Source of the DNA: JANMZR01 sp031383555
GTDB lineage: Bacteria > Bacteroidota > Bacteroidia > Cytophagales > Spirosomataceae
DNA length: 63,329 nt
Assembly: GCA_031383555.1 (NCBI GenBank)
Contig: JANMZR010000209.1
Location: forward strand, 1-63,329
Reading direction: 5' to 3'
The notes below the pieces were generated by a model. It saw only the letters and a list, made by a program, of their open reading frames with translations, made no database searches and was not told where the DNA came from. Position 1 is the first letter of the stretch; each line of letters begins with the position of its first letter. Below, piece by piece: positions 24,217 to 31,510 of this stretch. Position numbers and translations under genes: made by a program.

Positions 24217-25386
24217 CTATATGGCCTCTAAAATTTTATTTGAAATTAGCGGAACATCATGCTGTTGGGCTTTCAAATAAATTTTTTCACCGAGTTCAAT
24301 TCTTTTTTTATCATTTTCAACAAGCATTTTCAACACATTTGCAGCTTGAGTAATATCCAAATACGGTATATGTAAACCTAAATTAGCTTCAATAAACTCG
24401 GTGGACCCGCCACTTTTTTCAAAAGAAACAATTGGGTTTTTATTGATGCCAGCTTCCAACATTACTAAAGGGTACGGATCCTCACGTGATGACAGAAAAA
24501 AAATATCAAAACAAGCTAAATATTGCAAGTATTCAGCGGTTGATTCTAGTAAATGCACATGAGATTTTATGCCCATTTTTTCTAAATCATTATTAATATT
24601 TCTAAAATCAGAGTGCCGTTCTGAAATACCTATCCAAATAAAGTGAACATTTTTCGAGGTATTTTTTATAACTTGTAAAGCTGTTAAAATAAAAAGATCA
24701 AGGCCTTTTCTCCATTCAGCATTGGCACAAGCACCTATTACAACTGCCTCATTGGGAATACCTAAAGCTTCTTTTACCGACTGTTTATCAACTTTATTTA
24801 TACTATTTTCAATTTTTTTGCAATCAATTTGAGAGTAAAATATTGTTATTTTTTCACTTTCTACGTGATGATTTTTAATCAAATTTTCTTTTACTGCACT
24901 TGACCCTACAAATATTGACTTAGCTTTTTCTAGCTGAAATTTCATCAAATCAGGGCTAGAATACAACTGAATTGACTTTTCAAGTTCGTGGCAATAAATT
25001 ATAAATGGGCAATTTAACCACGTTAATTCAGCCAAAATACTGCCGTTGGCTATTGTATTTGAAAAAATTATCTCGGGATTAAACGTTTCAATAGTTTTTT
25101 GAGCTTCACTTTTTTTGCTCTTATTGTTAACAAATAAAGGCTCAAGCCTTGATACCTTTGCTATTTTTTTTAAATAATTGTTTTCAATTTTGTTACTTTT
25201 ATCTTCCTCCCAAAATATAACTTCAGTTACTTTCTTAAATTCATATTCAAGACCTCCACCTTTACCCAAAAGCAACATGGTTTCTACACTTTCAATACTT
25301 TTTAAATAAGTAAGCAAATGCAATAATAGATATTGAGCCCCTGCATAATTGGCGTCGTGCCCAATAAATAGTATTTTTTTTTGCAT
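24217..25386 (-). CDS. Family 4 glycosyltransferase inserted in the nuo cluster
   Basis: A GT-B fold glycosyltransferase of about 389 residues. ATG at 25386 (MQKKILFIGHDANYAGAQ) is the better start; the frame is open 36 bases further upstream into a repeat. It shows the GT4 features: an N-terminal G.GGLEYEF-like loop, GACANAEWRKGLDLFI in the middle, and the C-terminal EX7E-type block (SSREDPYPLVMLEAGINKNPIVSF). It should be cytoplasmic or peripheral. It sits after nuoF and directly before an epimerase-like gene; together they interrupt the complex I genes. Confidence 0.88.
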   Translation of the reverse strand: MQKKILFIGHDANYAGAQYLLLHLLTYLKSIESVETMLLLGKGGGLEYEFKKVTEVIFWEEDKSNKIENNYLKKIAKVSRLEPLFVNNKSKKSEAQKTIETFNPEIIFSNTIANGSILAELTWLNCPFIIYCHELEKSIQLYSSPDLMKFQLEKAKSIFVGSSAVKENLIKNHHVESEKITIFYSQIDCKKIENSINKVDKQSVKEALGIPNEAVVIGACANAEWRKGLDLFILTALQVIKNTSKNVHFIWIGISERHSDFRNINNDLEKMGIKSHVHLLESTAEYLQYLACFDIFFLSSREDPYPLVMLEAGINKNPIVSFEKSGGSTEFIEANLGLHIPYLDITQAANVLKMLVENDKKRIELGEKIYLKAQQHDVPLISNKILEAI

Positions 25387-25396
25387 TATTATTTCA

Positions 25397-25474
25397 ATTG
25401 TCGTCAGAGAGGACACTGACAACTGGATTGATTTTTATGTTAAACGTTCCCCCTTTGGGACTTAGGGGCCTTTA
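25397..25474. repeat. Two repeats between nuoF and the GT4 gene
   Basis: A hairpin TTGTCGTCAG/CTGACAAC (25398-25423) lies next to the GT4 start, and a G/C-rich arm (CCCCCTTTGGGACTTAGGGG, about 25450-25469) runs into the nuoF stop codon TAA at 25472-25474. The second belongs to the same family as 19269-19300. Confidence 0.65.
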
Positions 25475-26812
25475 ATTCAACCAACTAGCCCCATCTCTAC
25501 TAAACACTGCCCCTGGTTTTGTAGCCAATTCAGGATGCTGAATATGCCACTCGAATTCGTCACGAAAATGGCGAATGGCTGCTGCCACTGGCCAAGCAGC
25601 AGCATCACCTAACGGACAAATCGTATTTCCTTCTATTTTTTTGGCCACATCTAAAAGCAAATCAATATCGCTAGCATTGCCTTTGCCATGCTCAATTCTA
25701 TTGATTACCTTATCCATCCATCCAGTTCCTTCACGGCAGGGGGAGCATTGCCCACAACTTTCATGATGGTAAAATTTGGCAAAAGTTAAAGTATTTTGCA
25801 CGATACAGGTGGTTTGATCCATTACAATAAATCCACCTGAGCCCATCATGGTACCCGTTGCAAAGCCACCGTCTGATAAACTTTCGTAAGTCATCAATCG
25901 TTTTTCACCAGCAGCAGTTGTTAATAATAATTCTGCTGGTAAAATAGGTACAGATGAGCCACCTGCCACACAAGCTTTTAGTTTATAGGCTGGTTTCATA
26001 CCACCGCACCATTCATCTGCAAATATAAAATCCTCAACGGTTATGCCCATTGGTATTTCATAAACACCTGGTTTATTAATTTTACCAGAAGCTGAAATGA
26101 GTTTTGTACCAGTACTTTTTCCGATTCCAATTTGCGCATAAGCATCTCCGCCATTATTAATTATCCAAGAAACTGCCGATATCGTTTCCACATTATTCAC
26201 CACTGTTGGGCATTGCCAAAGGCCTTTTACGGCTGGAAATGGTGGTTTATTACGGGGGTTACCTCGTTTTCCTTCAAGTGATTCAAGTAAAGCAGTTTCC
26301 TCACCGCAGATATAAGCACCACCACCTGGCTGTACAAAAAGGTCCAAATCATAACCTGAGCCCATGATGTTTTTACCCAAATAGCCTTTGTCGTAGGCTT
26401 CTTGAATGGCTTTTTCCAAAATATGGATCACATACATGAGCTCACCACGCACGTATATGTAGGAGGTGTTAGCGCCTAAAGCATAGCTACTTACAATCAT
26501 CCCCTCAATTAAAGTATGGGGGCTTTTCCACATCAAATAATGGTCTTTGAAAGTGCCTGGCTCGGACTCGTCAGCATTGCAAACCAGGTAACGAGGTACG
26601 CCTTCTGGCTTAGCCAAAAAGCTCCATTTCATACCCATAGGGAAGCCTGCGCCACCACGACCACGAATACCAGATTTTTTCACTTCTTCAGTTACTTCAT
26701 CAGGTGTCATTTTTTTTATGGCTTTTTCAACAGCCTGATAACCTCCTTTTTGCTTGAAAACGTCGATCGTTTCAATGCCTGGTACTAAAATATGTTCGGT
26801 AAGTATTTTCAT
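25472..26812 (-). CDS. nuoF: NADH-quinone oxidoreductase subunit F
   Basis: The NADH- and FMN-binding subunit of complex I, with one 4Fe-4S cluster (N3). The 446-residue protein shows SGIRGRGGAGFPMG.KW (NADH/FMN loop), CNADESEPGTFKD, IYVRGE, GAYICGEETALLESLEG, and the cluster motif ESCGQCSPCREG with the later Cys in NTICPLGDAA. It sits between nuoE and the inserted GT4. Confidence 0.97.
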   Translation of the reverse strand: MKILTEHILVPGIETIDVFKQKGGYQAVEKAIKKMTPDEVTEEVKKSGIRGRGGAGFPMGMKWSFLAKPEGVPRYLVCNADESEPGTFKDHYLMWKSPHTLIEGMIVSSYALGANTSYIYVRGELMYVIHILEKAIQEAYDKGYLGKNIMGSGYDLDLFVQPGGGAYICGEETALLESLEGKRGNPRNKPPFPAVKGLWQCPTVVNNVETISAVSWIINNGGDAYAQIGIGKSTGTKLISASGKINKPGVYEIPMGITVEDFIFADEWCGGMKPAYKLKACVAGGSSVPILPAELLLTTAAGEKRLMTYESLSDGGFATGTMMGSGGFIVMDQTTCIVQNTLTFAKFYHHESCGQCSPCREGTGWMDKVINRIEHGKGNASDIDLLLDVAKKIEGNTICPLGDAAAWPVAAAIRHFRDEFEWHIQHPELATKPGAVFSRDGASWLN

Positions 26813-26933
26813 ATGCCCAAGGTCTGTGGCACACAGACCTTTTTGAATTTTGTTTTATGTGTTCTGTGTGCCACAGACCACGGAATTAGAATTTCCAGAT
26901 AAAATTATTTGAAATAATTTTTCTTTTTTACAA
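26813..26933. repeat. Stop-to-start inverted-repeat spacer, GGTCTGTGGC family (nuoE-nuoF)
   Basis: GGTCTGTGGCACACAGACC (26821-26839), itself palindromic, is inverted at 26864-26879 as CTGTGTGCCACAGACC, with about 24 A/T-rich bases between. The first arm starts eight bases from the nuoF ATG. It is unrelated in sequence to the A/T-rich and G/C-rich families but has the same arm-spacer-inverted-arm plan. Confidence 0.8.
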
Positions 26934-27422
26934 TCATTTACTCAATTCCTCAATTATCTCATCTACCTTTTCATTGGTCAAATTCATGTAAAATTGTTCA
27001 CGAATTTGGAATACTGGACCCCAACCACAAGCCGCCAAACATTCAACTTCTTTCAAGGTAAACCTGCCATCGGCTGTAGTTTCACCCGTTTTTATACCTA
27101 ATTTTGCTTTGATATGGCCATATACATCAACGCCACCCATTACGCAACACGGGCCTGTACGGCAATACTCAATTACATGATTACCAACGGGTTCCAAATG
27201 AAACATGGTGTAAAAAGTAGCCACTTCATATACTTCTATAGGCTTTATATTCAATATGCCAGCTACATAATCCATTACTTCAGGGCTTATCCATTTCCAC
27301 TCAGCTTGAGCCAAATGTAGTATGGGTAAAATAGCTGATTTTTGTTTTCCATCAGGATACCTTTTCATGATTTTATGCACCAATTCAAGGGTATCAACAG
27401 GAAATTGTATTGTTTGTGTCAT
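26934..27422 (-). CDS. nuoE: NADH-quinone oxidoreductase subunit E
   Basis: A 162-residue thioredoxin-fold [2Fe-2S] subunit (cluster N1a) partnering NuoF. The four ligands are in CRTGPCC and CLAACG. The helical N-terminus contains KQKSAILPILHLAQAE. Its ATG overlaps the stop of the upstream membrane-protein gene by four bases (ATGA), so the two are translationally coupled. Confidence 0.96.
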   Translation of the reverse strand: MTQTIQFPVDTLELVHKIMKRYPDGKQKSAILPILHLAQAEWKWISPEVMDYVAGILNIKPIEVYEVATFYTMFHLEPVGNHVIEYCRTGPCCVMGGVDVYGHIKAKLGIKTGETTADGRFTLKEVECLAACGWGPVFQIREQFYMNLTNEKVDEIIEELSK

Positions 27423-27727
27423 TTTTTAATATTATTCTCTTTGTTTTTATTAATTGTAAAAAAACTTTTTATATTTCTAAAACAAAAAATTACGGATGGT
27501 CCAGCCATAACTTCTACAGATTTACCCAATGTTCCAATAATTGAATTTTTATCTCCAAAAGATATACCATTTATCGAACCTAAATTTGATAAATAAGTAA
27601 TAATATTTCCCAAAAAGGGCCAAATTATTACTGAAACAAAAAACGTTTTAAGCCAGCTACCTTTAAAAATTAGACTTATTAAATAACATATTATAAAAGA
27701 TACAACTAATTGAGTTCCTGAATCCAT
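27419..27727 (-). CDS. Small membrane protein between nuoD and nuoE
   Basis: A 102-residue protein I do not recognise. It has two hydrophobic stretches near the start (about 6-22 and 27-47), a central polar part with SINGISFGDKNS, a hydrophobic patch, and a strongly basic, Asn-rich tail (INKNKENNIKK). Its stop overlaps the nuoE start (ATGA), so it is probably a real gene made with complex I. It could be an inserted accessory or assembly factor; it does not resemble a standard Nuo subunit. Confidence 0.65.
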   Translation of the reverse strand: MDSGTQLVVSFIICYLISLIFKGSWLKTFFVSVIIWPFLGNIITYLSNLGSINGISFGDKNSIIGTLGKSVEVMAGPSVIFCFRNIKSFFTINKNKENNIKK

Positions 27728-27803
27728 TTTAAAAAAAGCTTAAATTTTTTTATCCATTTATTTTTTGTTATTTTAAAGCCTCCTCTGGGAGATAAAGGTC
27801 ATT

Positions 27804-29039
27804 TTACACATCCAGCTCCCCTGCAATTACATTCATGCTACTCATGGTAACAATTGCATCAGATAAAGTACTTCCTTTTGCCATTTCAGGAAATGCTTGG
27901 TAATAAATAAAGCTTGGTCTACGAAATTTCAATCGATAGGGTGCACGGCCTCCGTCTGAAACCAAATAAAAACCTAGCTCGCCATTCCCGCCTTCTACCG
28001 ATTGATAAACCTCGCCAATTGGTGCGTCAATTTCACCCATTACAATTTTGAAATGGTAAATTAAAGCCTCCATTTTGGTATAAACGTCTTTTTTTTCTGG
28101 CAAATAATATTGAGGAGCATCAGCGTGGTAAGGGCCTTCTGGTAAATTAGTTAAGGCTTGCTTAATAATATTTATACTTTGAATCATTTCTTCACCACGC
28201 ACCAAAAAGCGGTCGTAAGTATCACCTTTTGTACCTACTGGTATTTCGAAATCAAAATCTTCATATGAAGAATATGGATTCATAGCCCGCACATCATAAT
28301 CAACACCAGTTGCACGTAAATTTGGCCCTGTAAAACCATAGTTTAATGCTCTTTCTGCTGAAATTGCTCCAACGTTTACTGTTCTATCTACAAAAATTCT
28401 ATTTCTTTTTACTAAACCTTCAAATTCTAAAAGAGCTTTTGGAAAATTATCAATTACATTTTTAATTTTACGAATTGCTTCAGCTGAAAGATCCCGCTCC
28501 ATGCCTCCAAAACGCCCCATATTCGTTGTTAATCGGGCACCACACATTTCTTCGTAAATTTCATAGATTGCCTCACGCCATTCGAATACATAAAAATAGC
28601 CCGTTAAGGCTCCAGTATCAACCGCTAATATTGAATTACAGATGATATGATCGGCAATACGAGCCAACTCCATCATTATAACACGAATATACTGTGCACG
28701 TTTTGGTACTTCAATGCCTAATAATTTCTCAACAGTAAGATGCCAACCCATATTATTGATAGGTGAGCTACAATAATTCATGCGGTCGGTAAGGGTGGTA
28801 ATTTGGTAAAATGGGCGGCGTTCAGCGATTTTTTCGAAAGCACGGTGGATATAGCCAACAGTTTGCTCGGCATCAACAATAGTTTCGCCATCCATTGTAA
28901 GTATGTTCTCGAAAATACCATGTGTAGCTGGGTGAGTTGGGCCCAAGTTAAGGGTTGTTAGCTCATTTACGTAGGTGATATTTTCTTTTTTTGCCTTTTC
29001 GATTCCGATATTCGGATAGGCTATTAATGCTTCTGACAT
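27804..29039 (-). CDS. nuoD: NADH-quinone oxidoreductase subunit D
   Basis: The 49-kDa type subunit lining the quinone site. The 411-residue protein shows LGPTHPATHG near the N-terminus, GYIHRA.EK, TDRMNYCSSPINNMG, GALTGYFYVFEWRE, GARLTTNMGRFGG, and the C-terminal GELGFYLVSDGG..PYR.KFR.PSF segment. NuoC and NuoD are separate here, not fused. Its ATG is embedded in an A/T-rich repeat arm (CTAATG). Confidence 0.97.
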   Translation of the reverse strand: MSEALIAYPNIGIEKAKKENITYVNELTTLNLGPTHPATHGIFENILTMDGETIVDAEQTVGYIHRAFEKIAERRPFYQITTLTDRMNYCSSPINNMGWHLTVEKLLGIEVPKRAQYIRVIMMELARIADHIICNSILAVDTGALTGYFYVFEWREAIYEIYEEMCGARLTTNMGRFGGMERDLSAEAIRKIKNVIDNFPKALLEFEGLVKRNRIFVDRTVNVGAISAERALNYGFTGPNLRATGVDYDVRAMNPYSSYEDFDFEIPVGTKGDTYDRFLVRGEEMIQSINIIKQALTNLPEGPYHADAPQYYLPEKKDVYTKMEALIYHFKIVMGEIDAPIGEVYQSVEGGNGELGFYLVSDGGRAPYRLKFRRPSFIYYQAFPEMAKGSTLSDAIVTMSSMNVIAGELDV

Positions 29040-29182
29040 TAGATTTTAGATATTAGATGTAAGATGTTAGTTTTAGCATCATAATCTGTTTATAGTCAAT
29101 AGTTTAAATTTTTAATTTATTTTGAAATGTTAGAAGAAAGATAAATCTAATGCTTCCTAGCATCAACCATCTAATATCTAAA
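29040..29182. repeat. Stop-to-start inverted-repeat spacer, TAGATNTTAGA family (nuoC-nuoD)
   Basis: The arm next to nuoD (AGATTTTAGATATTAGATG, 29041-29059 and on) is inverted at the other end as CCATCTAATATCTAAAT (about 29168-29183), which reaches the nuoC stop codon. About 100 A/T-rich bases lie between. Same family as 14571-14732. Confidence 0.78.
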
Positions 29183-29683
29183 TTACCTCCCAAAAAGCGC
29201 ATCAATTTTATCATTTCTTGTGGCATCTTCCAATGGATATTCTTTACGCATCGGGTGATAATCCATGTCGTCCATATTTAAAATTCGTTTCAAATTTGGA
29301 TGTCCTTCAAAAATAATTCCATAAAAATCAAAAGACTCACGCTCCATCCAATTGGCTGCAGCATAGATACTTGTAATAGTTGGAACCGTTGGGTTACCTA
29401 TCGGAACAAAAAGTTTAAGGATCAAACGAACATTATTTTCCAAACTGTGCAAATGATAAATTACACCCAACTCTTTACCAATAGCATCTGGAAAATGGAT
29501 TCCTCCCAAATCAGTAAGGAACTGAAACTTGAAAGTGGGGTGCTGATACAAATAGCTAATTATACCTACTATGGATTCAGTATTGGTATGAATATTTAAA
29601 AGACCATAATTTTCAATTGGATCGGCAATATTTGCTTCACTAAATTTGGCAGTTAAATCAATAAGTATTTCTTCGTTTGTCAT
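29183..29683 (-). CDS. nuoC: NADH-quinone oxidoreductase subunit C
   Basis: The 30-kDa type subunit of the peripheral arm, about 166 residues. It shows FQFLTDLGGIHFPD, the long strand ..VRLILKLFVP, PTVPTITSIYAAANWMERESFDFYGIIFEGHPNLKRIL and PMRKEYPLED. The start chosen is ATG at 29683; the frame stays open to an ATG at 29728, but those 15 codons lie in a G/C-rich repeat arm and are not part of the family. Confidence 0.95.
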   Translation of the reverse strand: MTNEEILIDLTAKFSEANIADPIENYGLLNIHTNTESIVGIISYLYQHPTFKFQFLTDLGGIHFPDAIGKELGVIYHLHSLENNVRLILKLFVPIGNPTVPTITSIYAAANWMERESFDFYGIIFEGHPNLKRILNMDDMDYHPMRKEYPLEDATRNDKIDALFGR

Positions 29684-29817
29684 TGCCCCTAGCCCCCGAT
29701 TGGGGAATTTTAACCCCCAAGCACCCAAAATAGGTATATATCGGCGAATATTTTAATTTTTTTAAATCATTTATTTACAAACCGTCCAGTTCCCCCATCG
29801 AGGGATGGGAGGCTTTA
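29684..29817. repeat. Stop-to-start inverted-repeat spacer, G/C-rich family (nuoB-nuoC)
   Basis: Arm 1 (29685-29713, GCCCCTAGCCCCCGATTGGG then GAATTTT) touches the nuoC ATG. Arm 2 (about 29790-29817, TTCCCCCATCGAGGGATGGG then AGGCTTTA) is the inverted copy and ends in the nuoB stop codon (TTA at 29815-29817 on this strand). The space between is A/T-rich. Confidence 0.8.
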
Positions 29818-30363
29818 TTCAATTCCATATGACTCCAACAGTGCTTGATATTCTGGTTGGTTTCTTCTTCTTAACGATTCATTTTTGGCTAATTCTTGTA
29901 TTTGCATAAAGCCATCAATTATTTGCTCTGGGCGTGGCGGGCAACCTGGCACATATACATCTACAGGTATTACACGATCAATTCCCTGAAGTACTGAATA
30001 GGTATCAAAAATACCACCTGAACAAGCACAAGCTCCAACTGAGAGTACCCAACGTGGCTCAGCCATTTGCAAATAAACTTGCTTTAATATTGGCCCCATT
30101 TTTTTGGCAATTGTACCCATTACCATTAAAACATCGGCTTGGCGGGCGGAGAAGCTCATTCTCTCTGAACCAAATCGAGAAATATCGTAATGAGCTGCCG
30201 CTGTTGCCATAAACTCAATACCACAGCAAGAGGTGGCAAATGGCAATGGCCAAAGAGAATTGGCTCTAGCTAGGCCAACAATATCTTCTAATTTTCCTGC
30301 AAAAAAACCTTGCCCTTCAATGCCGGGTGGCGATGCAACTGTTTTTATTTTTTCTTCAACCAT
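29815..30363 (-). CDS. nuoB: NADH-quinone oxidoreductase subunit B
   Basis: The 20-kDa type subunit carrying cluster N2, the last electron donor to quinone. The 182-residue protein shows PFATSCCGIEFMA (tandem Cys), RFGSERMSFSARQADVLMVMGT, the GACACSGGIF Cys and YVPGCPPRPE. Its ATG lies directly against a TAGATNTTAGA arm and its stop lies in a G/C-rich arm. Confidence 0.97.
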   Translation of the reverse strand: MVEEKIKTVASPPGIEGQGFFAGKLEDIVGLARANSLWPLPFATSCCGIEFMATAAAHYDISRFGSERMSFSARQADVLMVMGTIAKKMGPILKQVYLQMAEPRWVLSVGACACSGGIFDTYSVLQGIDRVIPVDVYVPGCPPRPEQIIDGFMQIQELAKNESLRRRNQPEYQALLESYGIE

Positions 30364-30530
30364 ATTAGATGTTAGATATTAGATGTTAGATATTAGATAT
30401 TAGATTTTTGCAAATTAATATCTCACTAAATCTTATAATATTTTGATAATTAATTACTTTCAGTTTTAAGTTAAATTTTTATTTTTCTAGAACGTCCTAA
30501 CATCAAAAATCGAACATCTAGCAACGAAAA
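30364..30530. repeat. Stop-to-start inverted-repeat spacer, TAGATNTTAGA family (nuoA-nuoB)
   Basis: Five TTAGATNTTAGA-type units follow the nuoB start (about 30364-30402). Near the nuoA stop the inverse appears in decayed form (CTAACATCAAAAATCGAAC, then ATCTAG, about 30498-30522). The right arm is less well preserved than the left. Confidence 0.72.
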
Positions 30531-30905
30531 CTATTTCTCCCATTTCAAAACCCCTTTTTTAATTACATAAATAAAGCCCAAAAGTAGCAATCCCATAAAT
30601 ATAATCATCTCAATAAAACCTGGCCAGCCTAAAGCTTTAAAGTTCACTGCCCATGGGTACATAAAAATGATTTCAACATCAAACAAAACAAATAATATTG
30701 CTACTAAAAAATATTTTACCGAAATGGGTGTGCGGGCATCACCAACGGCTGGAATGCCACATTCGAAAGTTTCGTCTTTCAGTTTGCTATGCCTACTCGG
30801 CCCCAAATTATGTGTTGCCAACATTGTAGCCACTATAAAACCAAGGGCAGCCAAAAGTTGAACAATAATTGGTAAATAGTCTGATGGTAAGCTGTTTGAA
30901 TTCAT
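30531..30905 (-). CDS. nuoA: NADH-quinone oxidoreductase subunit A
   Basis: A 124-residue membrane subunit with three helices (about 12-32, 66-86, 94-116). The conserved loop KDETFECGIPAVGDARTPISVKYFLVAILF holds the quinone-site Cys, and FDVEIIFMYPWA follows. First gene of the cluster. No convincing promoter box was found upstream. Confidence 0.96.
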   Translation of the reverse strand: MNSNSLPSDYLPIIVQLLAALGFIVATMLATHNLGPSRHSKLKDETFECGIPAVGDARTPISVKYFLVAILFVLFDVEIIFMYPWAVNFKALGWPGFIEMIIFMGLLLLGFIYVIKKGVLKWEK

Positions 30906-31061
30906 CTATTTATTGATAAATTAATTGATTTTGAAATTAAAACTCTGGCATATTTTCGCCATACTATTTAAAAAGTAAAGTTAGTTACAAAAACTGAAAA
31001 ATGAGATAATTACAGTCATGAATTTAACTTAATACACTCTTTTTTTGTTTGAATTTGAGTT

Positions 31062-31463
31062 TCAATCCTCTGGGAATGGGATATAAATAAAGCCTGCAAA
31101 GTCTTTATCCACTACAAAAAGGCAACAATATTCTTCTGGGTCTTTATAATTTTCTTGGAAGGATTCGATGGCATCGGTAGCAATAATTTCTCGTTGCACA
31201 AACTCCTCCATCATAGATGCATAATAATTGTATTGATTGTCGTTAATTTCGACCTGAGCAATTAATATGGAGCCAATCGGTAATATACTTTTTGAAACTG
31301 CAAAAACTGGGAAATCAGAAAAACCTCGTTTTTTTATTTGGTAGGATGCTTCTTTTAATTGATCACACACTTTGGCAAAATCCGATGATATTTCACCTAG
31401 ATGCTTACCATTAAGCGTTGGCGAATTGGCTGCGTTGGAAAGGGATTCGGCTTCTTCGAGCAT
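31062..31463 (-). CDS. Conserved protein of unknown function next to ald
   Basis: A 133-residue soluble protein without a signal peptide. It has a helical N-terminal half (E.A.SLSNAANSP, LGEISSDFAKVCDQLKEASYQI) and a beta-rich second half with SKSILPIGSILIAQ, ASMMEEFVQRE and a final YCCLFVVDKDFAGFIYIPFPED. I believe similar proteins are conserved in Bacteroidota near ald/tsaE, but I cannot name a function. It lies 47 bases downstream of ald on the same strand and is likely part of that operon. Confidence 0.75.
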   Translation of the reverse strand: MLEEAESLSNAANSPTLNGKHLGEISSDFAKVCDQLKEASYQIKKRGFSDFPVFAVSKSILPIGSILIAQVEINDNQYNYYASMMEEFVQREIIATDAIESFQENYKDPEEYCCLFVVDKDFAGFIYIPFPED

Positions 31464-31510
31464 AAAAAATGTAAAATAGAGTAATATAAAATGTATAATT
31501 GGTTTTTACT

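Noticed and set aside
29684..29728. Start of nuoC at 29728
   Set aside because: The 15 extra codons are a G/C-rich repeat arm and do not belong to the NuoC family.
19190..30530. CRISPR array made of the recurring repeats
   Set aside because: Repeats are dispersed, inverted in pairs and bound to gene ends; there is no regular spacer pattern and no cas gene.
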